From contig JAFRWY010000040.1 in the NCBI GenBank assembly GCA_017437905.1, forward strand, positions 1 to 64,000: a stretch of 64,000 nucleotides of DNA, given 5' to 3'. The position numbers and the translations under genes were made by a program. This DNA is from Eubacterium sp. (GTDB lineage Bacteria > Bacillota > Clostridia > Lachnospirales > Lachnospiraceae). Below are positions 52,421-62,087 of this stretch, in pieces; the stretch's first letter is position 1; each line of letters starts with the position of its first letter. A model generated the notes under the pieces. The model was not told where the DNA came from. It was given only the letters and a program-made list of their open reading frames with translations, and searched no databases.

Positions 52421-54001
52421 TTATGATTTCTTCAGTTTCCTCATAAAGATACTCTTCACGGCCTCCACCTCACGCATCCGGAGCAGGATCGCCACAACGA
52501 AGAATACAGCCACACCTGACACGAAGAGGATTCCGATCTCCATCAGCTGGAACAGCTTTCGCTCGATCGGAAGGACACGCTCCAGAAGGTTATTCAGGAA
52601 GAACAGCGCCAGAAACATGGCCCCGCTGGCTGCCAGGGTCTTCACCGCGGATATGATGACCTCTCTCCAGGGGAGAGAACCCACACGTTTCCGAAGGAAT
52701 ACCGAAAGCAGTATCATACTTGCGATACCGGCTACCGAATAAGCCAGTGCAAGTCCGTTCGCATCCCAGATCCGTACGAAGATAAAACTGAGAAGCGCAT
52801 TTAACAGAAGACATACCACGTTGATCAGCATCGGCGTCTTCGTATCCCGTGCCGAATAAAAGGCACGGTTCAGAACCAGCTGCTCCGAATAACCGATGGT
52901 ACCGATGGAGTAGATCAGCATGAAGCCCGCCATCACGGCGATATCCGACACCTTGAATTCACCCTGCAGGTACATGGCGCGGATAAGCGGTGTTCGGAGT
53001 GCCACGATTCCCAGAGCCGCGGGGATCGTCAGGAAGAAAACCGTCCGGAAGGACAGAGAGAAATCGCTCCGGTAGTCCTCCGTCTTCCCTGTCGCAAAAT
53101 GCTCCGACATGGTGGGGAAGATGGAAAGTGAGATCGTTGCTCCGAAGATCAGAACCGGAAGCTGACTGATGCTCTGCGCATTTTTCATGGAAGATACGGT
53201 ACTGTTCCCGAGACCGGACGCGAAATACTGATTCACCAGAAGATTCACATGGTTCACGGAAAGTCCGAGAAGCACCGGTCCCAGCATGCGGAAGAATTTC
53301 CGGATACCGTCCTGTTTTAGGTCGATCACCGGCTGATACCTGTAACCGACTCTGTGCATGGGCCGGATGTGGGCTGCCAGGTTCGCCACCGCACCGATCA
53401 CGACACTGATGGAGAAGCCTTCGATCCCGAGGCCGAAGACCTGGGACAGCAGTACGCCGAAGCCGACGATGGAGATATTGTAGTAGATCGAGCCCAGCGC
53501 CGACGGCACGAAATTCTTATACGACTGCATGATGCCCATGCAGACACCGGTGAGACACATGAAGAAGCACTGGAAGAACATGATCCTGGTCAGCTTCACC
53601 GTCAGCTCAAAAGCCTCGCCCTCGAACTGCATAAAGGTATTCACCAGCCAGGGAGTGAAGATCTCGCCCAGCAGACAAAGCAGCATGGCAAGAATAGCCA
53701 CCAGGTTCAGGATCGTATTGCCCATCCTGAGTCCCTTCTCCTTCTCTCCTGTGGCGATATATACGCTGAAGATCGGGATGAAGGCAGTCGAAAGAGCCCC
53801 GCCTACAAGGATCGTGTAGATAAAATCCGGGATCGTAAAGGCAGAGATATAGGCATCATTTTCCATTCCCATACCGAAGATACTGGAAATGATGATATTC
53901 CGGGCAAACCCCACCACACTGGCGATCAGGTTCGAGATCGCCATGATGGTCGAGGCTTTCATCACGCCCTGGGCTGTACTTTTCTGTTCACTGGTGTTCA
54001 T
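52421..54001 (-). CDS. murJ: lipid II flippase MurJ
   Basis: 526 aa from ATG at 54001; the frame's 17-codon extension to 54052 enters a repeat element. It is a polytopic membrane protein of the MviN/MurJ (MOP exporter) family with about 14 helices. Family motifs include the N-terminal region VVGFARNIIISSIFGMG, the TIPDFIYTILVGGALSTAFIPIF segment, LGPVLLGLSVNHVNLLVNQYFAS and RAFYSARDTKTPMLINV. It flips lipid II across the membrane for peptidoglycan synthesis. Ribosome binding site is weak (AGGA, 11 nt). It lies between two repeat clusters and is probably monocistronic. Confidence 0.92.
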   Translation of the reverse strand: MNTSEQKSTAQGVMKASTIMAISNLIASVVGFARNIIISSIFGMGMENDAYISAFTIPDFIYTILVGGALSTAFIPIFSVYIATGEKEKGLRMGNTILNLVAILAMLLCLLGEIFTPWLVNTFMQFEGEAFELTVKLTRIMFFQCFFMCLTGVCMGIMQSYKNFVPSALGSIYYNISIVGFGVLLSQVFGLGIEGFSISVVIGAVANLAAHIRPMHRVGYRYQPVIDLKQDGIRKFFRMLGPVLLGLSVNHVNLLVNQYFASGLGNSTVSSMKNAQSISQLPVLIFGATISLSIFPTMSEHFATGKTEDYRSDFSLSFRTVFFLTIPAALGIVALRTPLIRAMYLQGEFKVSDIAVMAGFMLIYSIGTIGYSEQLVLNRAFYSARDTKTPMLINVVCLLLNALLSFIFVRIWDANGLALAYSVAGIASMILLSVFLRKRVGSLPWREVIISAVKTLAASGAMFLALFFLNNLLERVLPIERKLFQLMEIGILFVSGVAVFFVVAILLRMREVEAVKSIFMRKLKKS

Positions 54002-54038
54002 AGAAATGTCGATTCCTTTTTCGTCAATATGCAGAAAT

Positions 54039-54110
54039 GTCATTCTGAACACGGTAAGGTGTGAAGAACTCCGGCCACGCCATGGGATTCTTCGCTTCGC
54101 TCAGAATGAC
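54039..54110. repeat. interspersed palindromic repeat, unit C
   Basis: 72 bp from GTCATTCTGAAC to CTTCGCTCAGAATGAC, with internal GAAGAACTCC and GGGATTCTTCG arms. Upstream of the murJ coding region. Confidence 0.88.
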
Positions 54111-54119
54111 AATCTGTCT

Positions 54120-54186
54120 GTCATCCTGAGATGCGAAGGCTCTCTCTTTCCACGGGATTCTTCGTCGCTATGCTCCTCAGAATGAC
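54120..54186. repeat. interspersed palindromic repeat, unit D
   Basis: 67 bp from GTCATCCTGAGATGCGAAGG to GGGATTCTTCGTCGCTATGC and CTCCTCAGAATGAC. Head-to-tail with unit C, 9 bp apart, in the gap between the murJ and NfnB-like genes. Confidence 0.88.
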
Positions 54187-54199
54187 ATATCATAATTAT

Positions 54200-55585
54200 T
54201 TACTTCCCTGCCAGATCCGCGTCGATGGCCGCTGCTGCGGTCTTACCGGCTCCCATGGCAAGGATAACGGTTGCCGCACCTGTTACGGCGTCACCGCCGG
54301 CATATACATGTTCACGGGAGGTAAGTCCTGTTGCCTCATCCGCCACGATACCGCCCCATTTCTGGGTCTCAAGGCCCTCGGTGGTGGACTTGATCAGCGG
54401 GTTCGGAGAGGTTCCGATGGACATGATCATGCAGTCGCAGGGAACCGTGATGAACTTGCCTTCCACCGGTACCGGCTTCCGACGGCCGGACTCATCCGGA
54501 TCGGACAGCTCCATTACCTGACAGCGGACAGCCTTCACCCAGCCGTTCTCACCCTCGACTTCAACCGGATTGTGCAGGAATGCGAACTTGATGCCCTCTT
54601 CCTCTGCATGCTCCACTTCCTCTGCACGGGCCGGAAGCTCTGCCTTGGTCCGGCGGTAAACGATGGTCACATCGGAGCCGAGACGCTTTGCACAGCGTGC
54701 CGCGTCCATAGCTACATTTCCGCCACCCACAACCACGGTGCTCTCCGGATACTTGATCGGAGTCCGGGAATCATCCTTATAAGCCTTCATCAGATTGATA
54801 CGGGTCAGGAACTCATTGGCGGAATATACACCGTTCAGGTTCTCACCCGGGATATTCATGAAACGCGGAAGACCTGCACCGGAGCCGATGAATACGGACT
54901 CGAAGCCGAACTCATCAAAGAGCTCATCGATGGAAATGGTCTTGCCGATCACCACATTTGTCTCGATCTTAACGCCCAGCGCTTTAAGACCGTCAATCTC
55001 CTTCTGCACGATGGCCTTCGGAAGACGGAACTCCGGGATACCGTAAGCCAGTACACCCCCCGCCAGATGAAGCGCTTCGTAGATCGTTACATCATAGCCC
55101 TTCTTGGCCAGATCACCTGCACATGCAAGTCCGGAGGGACCGGAACCGATCACGGCTACCTTGTGGCCGTTGCTCTCCGGCTTCACCGGTTCTTCCTTGC
55201 AGTTCGCCATATGCCAGTCTGCCACGAACCGCTCCAGACGGCCGATGGCAACCGGCTCTCCCTTGATGCCCCGGACACAGTACTTCTCGCACTGGGATTC
55301 CTGGGGGCATACACGTCCGCAGACCGCCGGAAGGGAACTGGACCGGGTGATCACCTCGTATGCACCCTCGAAATCTCCCTCGGCAACCTTTGCGATAAAT
55401 GCCGGGATATCGATCTGCACCGGACATCCGCCGGTACAGGGCTTATGCTTGCAGTTCAGGCAGCGCTGTGCTTCGTCGATGGCCTGCTCCTCGGTGTAGC
55501 CGAGGGCAACCTCGTTAAAATTCTTATTTCTGACATCCGGCTCCTGTGCAGGCATCGGATTCTTTGTCATGGACATGTTGGGCAT
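54200..55585 (-). CDS. NfnB-like / glutamate synthase small-subunit-type flavoprotein
   Basis: 461 aa. The N-terminal Fe-S domain has Cys motifs CLNCKHKPCTGGCP and CPQESQCEKYCVRG for two [4Fe-4S] clusters. Two FAD/NAD(P)H-binding Rossmann folds follow (VIGSGPSGLACAGDLAKKGYDV near 150 and VVVGGGNVAMDAARC near 290) and a C-terminal GDAVTGAATVILAMGAGK. Together with the adjacent sulfide-dehydrogenase-like subunit this matches NfnAB, an electron-bifurcating NADH-dependent ferredoxin:NADP oxidoreductase, rather than a true glutamate synthase, whose large subunit is absent. The ATG lies 1 bp after the upstream stop with GGAGG in the preceding gene. Confidence 0.9.
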   Translation of the reverse strand: MPNMSMTKNPMPAQEPDVRNKNFNEVALGYTEEQAIDEAQRCLNCKHKPCTGGCPVQIDIPAFIAKVAEGDFEGAYEVITRSSSLPAVCGRVCPQESQCEKYCVRGIKGEPVAIGRLERFVADWHMANCKEEPVKPESNGHKVAVIGSGPSGLACAGDLAKKGYDVTIYEALHLAGGVLAYGIPEFRLPKAIVQKEIDGLKALGVKIETNVVIGKTISIDELFDEFGFESVFIGSGAGLPRFMNIPGENLNGVYSANEFLTRINLMKAYKDDSRTPIKYPESTVVVGGGNVAMDAARCAKRLGSDVTIVYRRTKAELPARAEEVEHAEEEGIKFAFLHNPVEVEGENGWVKAVRCQVMELSDPDESGRRKPVPVEGKFITVPCDCMIMSIGTSPNPLIKSTTEGLETQKWGGIVADEATGLTSREHVYAGGDAVTGAATVILAMGAGKTAAAAIDADLAGK

Positions 55586-55586
55586 C

Positions 55587-56426
55587 TTACTTTACCTCCA
55601 TCTTCAAAAGGTTACATGCTTCTTCTCTCGCCTTCTGCTCGAAAGGCTTGTAGGATGCGCCGCGGGCCATAGCCTCATCGAAATCAACCTCAAAGCCGTC
55701 GAAGTCCGGTCCGTCCACGCAGGCGAACTTCGTCTTGCCGCCGACGGTCAGACGACATCCGCCGCACATACCGGTTCCGTCCACCATGATGGGGTTCATG
55801 CTGACAACCGTCTTCACATTATACTTCTTCGTAACCGCAACCACGAACTTCATCATGATCAGCGGTCCGATGGCGATCACCTCGTCATACTGTTCACCGG
55901 ACTGGATCAGACGCTCCAGTGCGGCGGTCACAAGACCCTTCTCTCCTGCAGAACCGTCATCCGTCATCAGGACATACTTATCGCTGGCTGCCTCGAACTC
56001 TTCCTTCAGGATGATCAGATCCTCATTCCGGAAGCCTACGATAGAGTGAACCTCGCATCCGATATCATGCAGCTTCTTTGCAACCGGATATGCGATGGCA
56101 CAGCCGACACCGCCGCCGACAACCGCCACCTTCTTCAGGCCCTCGGTCTCGGTGGCCTTACCCAGCGGTCCCACAAAGTCATGGATATACTCACCTTCAT
56201 TCAGTGAATTCAGGATTTCCGTACTTCCGCCTACAATCTGGAAAATGATGGTTATGGAGCCCTTCTCTCGGTCATAACCTGCGATGGTCAGCGGGATACG
56301 CTCGCTGTCGTCCTTCGCACGAAGGATGATGAACTGTCCGGGTTCACATTTCCGGGCTACCAGCGGTGCCTCAACCTCCATCAGCGTAACCGTGGGGTTC
56401 AGACTCTTTTTCTGAATGATCTTGTA
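55587..56426 (-). CDS. NfnA-like FAD/NAD-binding subunit
   Basis: 279 aa from ATG at 56426 (GGGAG 8 nt upstream). Ferredoxin reductase-like: FAD-binding barrel (FIILRAKDDSERIPLTIAG), NAD-binding (KKVAVVGGGVGCAIAYPVAKKL) and a C-terminal [2Fe-2S] loop (GMCGGCRLTVGGKTKFACVDGP). It is the usual first gene of an Nfn pair and pairs with the downstream flavoprotein. The pair moves electrons between NADH, NADPH and ferredoxin, supplying NADPH in fermenting anaerobes. A possible alternative is a sulfide dehydrogenase or dihydroorotate dehydrogenase electron-transfer subunit; the neighbour favours Nfn. Confidence 0.9.
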   Translation of the reverse strand, partial: YKIIQKKSLNPTVTLMEVEAPLVARKCEPGQFIILRAKDDSERIPLTIAGYDREKGSITIIFQIVGGSTEILNSLNEGEYIHDFVGPLGKATETEGLKKVAVVGGGVGCAIAYPVAKKLHDIGCEVHSIVGFRNEDLIILKEEFEAASDKYVLMTDDGSAGEKGLVTAALERLIQSGEQYDEVIAIGPLIMMKFVVAVTKKYNVKTVVSMNPIMVDGTGMCGGCRLTVGGKTKFACVDGPDFDGFEVDFDEAMARGASYKPFEQKAREEACNLLKMEVK

Positions 56427-56555
56427 CATGTTCGATTCTCCCATATAACTAAACATTAAAATTTCGAAAAAACGCTACTTTCGGGCACAATAAATGCGCC
56501 CTCGTAGGGCAAAATCGGTAGTATTATAGCATTATAGGCAGGGAAACACAAGAAA

Positions 56556-56580
56556 AACATCCCCGAATACCGGAGATGTT
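56556..56580 (-). terminator. Rho-independent terminator of the second ABC operon
   Basis: Minus-strand stem AACATCTCCG/CGGGGATGTT (one mismatch) with loop GTATT, followed by TTTCTTGTGTTT. It starts about 25 bp after the ATPase stop codon. Confidence 0.78.
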
Positions 56581-56603
56581 TTCCTCTGATGATCCTGCGA
56601 TTC

Positions 56604-57308
56604 CTATGCTGTCTTAATGATGTGGCGGATGTCATCCACCGACTCAACCTCGCCATCCACGATGCATACCAGCTTGGTGCCGAACATGGCAGCATCCTCG
56701 GAGTGAGTTACCTGCACGATGGTCGTGCCGTACTTACGATTGATCCTTCGGAACAGATCCATGATCTTCATACCGGTCTTGGTATCCAGATTTCCGATGG
56801 GCTCATCCAGGAAAAGGATCTCGGGACTGAAGACAAGCGCACGTGCGATGGCAACTCTCTGCTGCTGACCGCCGGACAGTTCCCGCGGAGTCAGCTTCCG
56901 CTTATCCGTCATACCGATCAGTTCCAGACACTCATTGATCTTATCCATGTAATCTGACTTCTTCTTGCCTGCCAGAATAAGGGGCAGTGCGATATTGTCC
57001 TCCACATTCAGGTTCGGAACCAGATTATAGAACTGGAACACGAAACCGATCTTCTCATTTCTCATGGCGCAGAGCTTCTTGTCGGAAAGCTTGGCCAGAT
57101 CGATGCCTTCGATACGGACAGAACCGCTGGTGGGCTGATCCAGTCCGCCCAGAAGGTAAAGCAGTGTGGACTTACCGTTTCCGGAAGGTCCCATGATGGA
57201 TACGAACTCCCCCTGCTCTACCGTCAGGTTGATATGCTTCAGAACTTCGGTTGTCTGTTTTCCGTTAACGAATGATCTGTTTAAATCCCTTACCTCGATT
57301 GCGTTCAT
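56604..57308 (-). CDS. ABC transporter ATPase (MacB/LolD type)
   Basis: 234 aa. Walker A GPSGNGKST, Q-loop FVFQFYNLVP, signature LSGGQQQRVAIARAL, Walker B ILFLDEPIGNLD and H-loop VTHSED. The Asn in Walker A (GxSGNGK) and Ile in DEPIG are mild family variants. Size and order match exporters with FtsX permeases. It lies 173 bp downstream of the permease gene and ends in a terminator. GGAGG precedes the ATG. It powers the 826-aa permease; substrate unknown. Confidence 0.93.
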   Translation of the reverse strand: MNAIEVRDLNRSFVNGKQTTEVLKHINLTVEQGEFVSIMGPSGNGKSTLLYLLGGLDQPTSGSVRIEGIDLAKLSDKKLCAMRNEKIGFVFQFYNLVPNLNVEDNIALPLILAGKKKSDYMDKINECLELIGMTDKRKLTPRELSGGQQQRVAIARALVFSPEILFLDEPIGNLDTKTGMKIMDLFRRINRKYGTTIVQVTHSEDAAMFGTKLVCIVDGEVESVDDIRHIIKTA

Positions 57309-57481
57309 TTTATATTCCTCCGTTTTTTATACATTTAAATTTTCAATGATTGCTTCTGTATCTGATTCCCCACCCCGGACTGCAGCCCAGCCGCTTCCAT
57401 GGTGCGACTGTCGCCCGATCGCGAAACGACTGCAGTGTAAGGGAGGATTGTAACGCCTTTGATCTGATTATTTTTCGATAT

Positions 57482-59962
57482 TTACTCGTACTTCAGTTCC
57501 TGTACCACACTCAGCTTGCGGCTCTTCAGCATGGTCGAGAAGGTTGCGATGAAGATGATCAATGTGATCACTCCGCCGTAGAGCGGGAGCTGAGCCCAGC
57601 TGAACACGATATTCATCGGAAGTCCGATAAAGCTGCAGAATGCTGTCATGGCTGCCGCCAGCAGGATCGTGAAGGGGATCGCGATGGCGATGCTCAGTGC
57701 TACCGAAAGCAGGCTTTCGGAAAGGACAAGCCCCATTCTCTTACTCTTGTTCATTCCCAGCGATGCCATCACTGCCATCTCCCGCTTTCTCTGGAAGAAG
57801 CAGATGGTGATATTGTTGAAGACACCGATGGATGCGATGATCATTGCGAGATATGCAAAGATTTCCATGATCATGACGATCTGCTGATTCTGCTCATTAT
57901 TGGTCCTGGTATCCTCGGCCTTGGTAGACCAGGTGGCCCCGAGATTCTTCAGGAAGGGCTTCATATCATTTTCAACCGAAGCCGCATCCCCGTTTACACT
58001 GAAATACAGAGTGTCTGCTTCCTTTATGTGGAACTCCTTCTTAAAGACCTCTTCTTTCATCAGGATTCCGAGTCCCGCATCGAAGACCTTGCCGTCGTAG
58101 ATTCCGATGATGGTGAAGGGAACCTTATTTCCGCTGACGGTAAGCTCCACGGTATCACCCACATCCTTCTTGATCTGCTTCTTCACCTTGATGGGAAGCA
58201 GAACCGCATTTCCTTCGCTGGCCTCCAGTGCCTCAAATTCTTCGGCGTACTTTTCCCTGACTTCAAAGTACCGGTCCATGTCACGCGCAAATGCTGCAGG
58301 TCGGATACCGATCGCAACTGCCGCAACATCATCTGCCTTGGTTTCTCCGAAATACATCGGGTTGATGTTTTCACTGCTTATATTCTCGTAAGACTCCAGT
58401 TTCTCAATAATCTTATCTGTGGTTGAGTGTGAGGGATCACTTTCCAGGATACCGGAGATGGAGTAATCATATTCCATATCCTCATACGCCTTGGTTACCA
58501 GATCCGTCATGCTCTTCCCGAAGGAAGCGATCATCAGAACCGATGAGAGGGAAATGACGATCAGCACGATATTGTTCCTGAGCAGCTTGGAGCTGTGGAT
58601 ATTGTTCATGGCCAGGTAGACCGTTGCATTGTTCCTGAACAGTTTGCAGAGAAGCCATGTCACGCCCTTCACGATGGAAGGTGTGATGAGCACGATGCCT
58701 GCATATGCTGCTGCAAATGCGAAGGGGGCCATGTTGCTCTTTGCGTCGCCGCTGAGACAGCAGCAGACGATGGCAAATGTCATAAGGGTTCCGCCGATGA
58801 TCCGCTTTGCCAGAACCTTGCCGGCTCTCTGCTCTACCCGGTTCAGGATCACGTCCTTGGCTTCCAGCTTCCGGATCGAACGTACCGGGAAGTATGCGGA
58901 TGCTACCGAAAGGACTACCGAGAAGGCCATACCTGCAGCGATATAGATCCAGTTGATCTCGAAGGGTGTGTAGATTCCGTAATCTGCCAGCGGAGATACC
59001 AGCCGGCCGATGATATAAAGAAGTGTTTCACCGATCACGCATCCGATCACACCACCGATCAGGCCGTAGAGCAGTCCCTCCAGAAGGATGATCCGCTCAA
59101 CCTTCTTCTTGGTTGCGCCCTGGCTCATGAAGGTTCCGATCACGGACATCCGCTCAGTCAGGATCAGCTTGAATACGCCGTAGATAATGATCGCACTGAC
59201 GATCACGACGATCAGCATCATGGTATAGAGTCCGATGCTGACGGAGGAATCCATCACGATTTCCCCCTTGGTACTGAGAGCCGTAAGACCCGGATGACTC
59301 TCATTAAAGCTCTCTGTGAAGGCATCAACCTCACCCTCGGTCACATTTCCGAAGATGCAGTTGTACTTGCCGTCCGCTCCCAGCTTTTCATTCATGTAGG
59401 AGTACGGAACGACCAGGGAGAAGGCTTCCGGCTTATCCGAGTAGAAGACCTGCTCGTCTGCGCTGATGGCGCCGACCTTGAATCGGATCTCCTCACCGGA
59501 CAGGAAGATGGAGAAGCTGTCACCAACCTTCAGGTTGTCATGCTCTGCCACTCTTCTGGAAATGATACAGGAGGGCTCGCCTTCCGCCTTCTCACGGATG
59601 AAATCCGTATTTCCCTCTGCCATCTGTCCCGTGTACTCCTGCCTGCCCCGGAGGCTGACATATCGTATCTTTTCTTCCGAGTTGATGATTCCGGTTACCA
59701 GAAGCTCACCGGTCACATCCTTTAACTTATCATCTTTTACGGCTTCAATGTCGATGTACGGATCCTCCGCATCGGATACGATCCTGACATCCGAGGTGTT
59801 TCCCGCCTCATTCTGGGCGTCGAAACTGTCTACGACTACATTCACGACCCCGGCGCTGGCTACCAGCAGGGCCGTACTGATCGCGATCGAGAAAAGCAGC
59901 AGAAAGAACCGGCCTTTTTTCTCGAGCATGTTTTTTGAGATGTACTTCAGAAAGACACTCAC
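57482..59962 (-). CDS. FtsX-type ABC transporter permease
   Basis: 826 aa from a GTG at 59962 (GGGGAGGATGG upstream). TM1 at about 19-38, an extracytoplasmic domain up to about 250, helices near 255-375 (FtsX half 1), two helices near 390-425, TM near 470-485, a second outside domain (about 490-680) and three C-terminal helices (about 700-815). This is the duplicated FtsX layout of VexP/YtrF/BceB-like exporters. BceB-type permeases have one large outside loop near the C-terminus instead, so this is closer to the long-permease macrolide- or lipid-export types. Its partner ATPase lies downstream. No two-component system is adjacent. Confidence 0.92.
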   Translation of the reverse strand: MSVFLKYISKNMLEKKGRFFLLLFSIAISTALLVASAGVVNVVVDSFDAQNEAGNTSDVRIVSDAEDPYIDIEAVKDDKLKDVTGELLVTGIINSEEKIRYVSLRGRQEYTGQMAEGNTDFIREKAEGEPSCIISRRVAEHDNLKVGDSFSIFLSGEEIRFKVGAISADEQVFYSDKPEAFSLVVPYSYMNEKLGADGKYNCIFGNVTEGEVDAFTESFNESHPGLTALSTKGEIVMDSSVSIGLYTMMLIVVIVSAIIIYGVFKLILTERMSVIGTFMSQGATKKKVERIILLEGLLYGLIGGVIGCVIGETLLYIIGRLVSPLADYGIYTPFEINWIYIAAGMAFSVVLSVASAYFPVRSIRKLEAKDVILNRVEQRAGKVLAKRIIGGTLMTFAIVCCCLSGDAKSNMAPFAFAAAYAGIVLITPSIVKGVTWLLCKLFRNNATVYLAMNNIHSSKLLRNNIVLIVISLSSVLMIASFGKSMTDLVTKAYEDMEYDYSISGILESDPSHSTTDKIIEKLESYENISSENINPMYFGETKADDVAAVAIGIRPAAFARDMDRYFEVREKYAEEFEALEASEGNAVLLPIKVKKQIKKDVGDTVELTVSGNKVPFTIIGIYDGKVFDAGLGILMKEEVFKKEFHIKEADTLYFSVNGDAASVENDMKPFLKNLGATWSTKAEDTRTNNEQNQQIVMIMEIFAYLAMIIASIGVFNNITICFFQRKREMAVMASLGMNKSKRMGLVLSESLLSVALSIAIAIPFTILLAAAMTAFCSFIGLPMNIVFSWAQLPLYGGVITLIIFIATFSTMLKSRKLSVVQELKYE

Positions 59963-60077
59963 TTTACCATCCTCCCCTGTTAATTTGTTGTTTGCTGTTG
60001 ACAGTGTTAACTGTATCGCATGAACATTAATTCATCTTTTGTGAATCATTTAAGATTTATTAGAGAAAGATTAATAT

Positions 60078-60106
60078 TTGATTAAAATGGAATTTCATTG
60101 TATATT
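60078..60106 (+). promoter_or_regulatory. promoter of the GGDEF gene
   Basis: TTGATT (60078-60083), 17-bp spacer, TATATT (60101-60106). The 5' leader of about 65 nt contains a small AAGGT/ACCTT hairpin near 60125-60143. The surrounding 217-bp divergent gap is clearly AT-rich. Confidence 0.75.
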
Positions 60107-60179
60107 TAAGATAGGGGGAATGAAGGTATTTCAACCTTTTGCACGCAGAGTATTTGTATAGCAGTTTCAGGAGAAGTGT

Positions 60180-62060
60180 ATGTATCAAAACCACCCCATT
60201 ATCGGAATATGCATGGTCCGGGCGGACGACGAGCGGAACTTTACCATGATCGAAGCTCTGTCCCGGAAGATCCACGCCATCGGAGGGCGACTCATCATCT
60301 ACCAGTCCACCACACTCATGTCCTGGCAGTCCAAGCCGGAGGGCGGTGAAAAGGCTGTATTTAACATGGTGAACTACGACTATGTGGATCTGATGATCGT
60401 TTTCTCCGAGATCATTAATGATGAGGAACTGATTGATTCCATCATTCAGAATGCAAAGGCGCACAATAAACCGGTATTCACCATCGGCAAGCCGAAGCCC
60501 GGATGCACCAACTTCGGTTTTCTTTACGTGGACGGCATCGAGAAAGCGATCCGCCATGTGTATGAAGAACACGGCTGCCGCGATTACTGCTTCGTAGCAG
60601 GTCCTGAGGGGGAGGCTACTTCCGAGCTCCGGGTTGCAAAATACAGGGAAATGATGGACGAGTACGGACTTACGGAATCCCGTGACCGGATCTTCTACGG
60701 CGGGTACTGGTCTGTGCCGGCAACCGAAGCCGCACACGAGATCCTGCAGCTGGACCATATGCCGAAGGCCATCATCTGTGCCAACGATATCATGGCGATC
60801 ACCATCGCCGATATCCTCGGTGAACAGGGGATCCGGGTTCCCCAGGATGTGATCATGACCGGTCTGGACGGAACGGTAGAGAGTCAGGCAAATGTGCCGT
60901 CCATCACCACCAGCGGCTGTGATATGGACGAACTGGCGGATATGATCGTCTCCGCATTTCAGAAGACACAAAAAAGCGAACCGCTGGAAGCGGAATACCT
61001 CAGTCATTTCAGCCTGATCCCCAGTCAGTCCTGCGGATGCGCGGACCGCACCGACGGTGTTCACCTGTCCAGGTTCCTGAAGCAGAATATCGAGCGGCAG
61101 AATGAGAAGCTCTTCGTGGAGCTTTCCTTCCATGATATTTATGAAAAGATCCTCGGATCACCGGATGTGAAGAACATCCCCCGGATCCTGAGATCCATGA
61201 AGTTTGTTGATCATCTGGAGATCATGGTAAATGAGGACAGTCTCCGGAACAACGTGAACCCCCTGATCGAGGACTATCGTGTCGGTCTGGACTTCCGTCA
61301 GCGTGTGATGTACCAGAGCGGACGGGACCTGTCCGAGCTTCCGTCAGCGACCCGGCTGCCGGATTTCTCACCGGATTTTGACCACCTGATCGGACTGGAG
61401 CGTCCCATAATCCTGTCCCCGCTCTGCTTCTTCTCCCGGGCCGTGGGCTATCTTGTCTACGCACCGGAGGTTACGATCCTGAACTATTATATGATCATGC
61501 CCTACACCAACTCTCTCAGTGAGATCGTCGGCAGCTACAGCATGGTTCGCCATCTGGAATTCAACGTGACCCAGATGGACCATATGGCCCGGCATGATTA
61601 TCTGACGGATCTTTACAACCGGAACGGCTTCTATACGCATCTTCCGCAACTGATGAAGCGCTGCTCCACGCCGTTCTACGCCGCCATCACCATAGATATG
61701 GACGGACTGAAGTATATAAATGATAAATACGGCCACGAAACCGGGGATCTTGCCATCCGTTATATCTCCCGTGCCGTTGCGGCTGCCGTAAATGCAAATT
61801 CCATCTGCGGCAGGTTCGGCGGTGATGAGTTCGTGATCTGTGCGGCGCTGAACAATGTCCATGAGGCTGAACAGATCCGCCGCAGCATTCATAATTACCT
61901 GACGGAACACATGACCAATACCAGCCTTCCCTGCGATGTCACTGTCAGCATAGGAACCTGTGTCATGGACAGCGAGGAGTTTGAGTTCGACGCCGCCCTG
62001 AAGGTATCCGACGAGCGGATGTATAAGGAAAAGAGCGGAAAGAAAAACCGAAGGACATAA
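60180..62060 (+). CDS. diguanylate cyclase with cytoplasmic LacI/periplasmic-binding-like sensor
   Basis: 626 aa without signal peptide or membrane segment. The N-terminal 300 residues resemble the LacI/RbsB ligand-binding fold (IIGICMVRADDERNFTMIEALSRKI, YDYVDLMIVFSEI, AIICANDIMAITIADILGEQGIRVPQDV, ITTSGCDMDELADMIV). A linker region of unknown fold (about 300-465) follows. The C-terminal GGDEF domain (about 470-625) has the intact signature GGDEF at 547-551. The inhibitory I-site RxxD is replaced by NxxS, so product inhibition is not expected. It would make cyclic di-GMP in response to a small molecule. Monocistronic with its own promoter and terminator. Confidence 0.9.
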   Translation: MYQNHPIIGICMVRADDERNFTMIEALSRKIHAIGGRLIIYQSTTLMSWQSKPEGGEKAVFNMVNYDYVDLMIVFSEIINDEELIDSIIQNAKAHNKPVFTIGKPKPGCTNFGFLYVDGIEKAIRHVYEEHGCRDYCFVAGPEGEATSELRVAKYREMMDEYGLTESRDRIFYGGYWSVPATEAAHEILQLDHMPKAIICANDIMAITIADILGEQGIRVPQDVIMTGLDGTVESQANVPSITTSGCDMDELADMIVSAFQKTQKSEPLEAEYLSHFSLIPSQSCGCADRTDGVHLSRFLKQNIERQNEKLFVELSFHDIYEKILGSPDVKNIPRILRSMKFVDHLEIMVNEDSLRNNVNPLIEDYRVGLDFRQRVMYQSGRDLSELPSATRLPDFSPDFDHLIGLERPIILSPLCFFSRAVGYLVYAPEVTILNYYMIMPYTNSLSEIVGSYSMVRHLEFNVTQMDHMARHDYLTDLYNRNGFYTHLPQLMKRCSTPFYAAITIDMDGLKYINDKYGHETGDLAIRYISRAVAAAVNANSICGRFGGDEFVICAALNNVHEAEQIRRSIHNYLTEHMTNTSLPCDVTVSIGTCVMDSEEFEFDAALKVSDERMYKEKSGKKNRRT

Positions 62061-62087
62061 AACCTCTTTCAAGAGGATAGATAAGAA

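Noticed and set aside
54200..56426. Glutamate synthase assignment
   Set aside because: The large glutamate synthase subunit is absent and the partner is a sulfide-dehydrogenase-like FAD/NAD subunit, so the Nfn-type pair is preferred.
57380..57432. Inverted ACTGCAG/CTGCAGT arms between the ABC permease and ATPase genes
   Set aside because: Arms are only 7 bp with a loop of nearly 40 bases, and each is almost palindromic itself; chance is likely.
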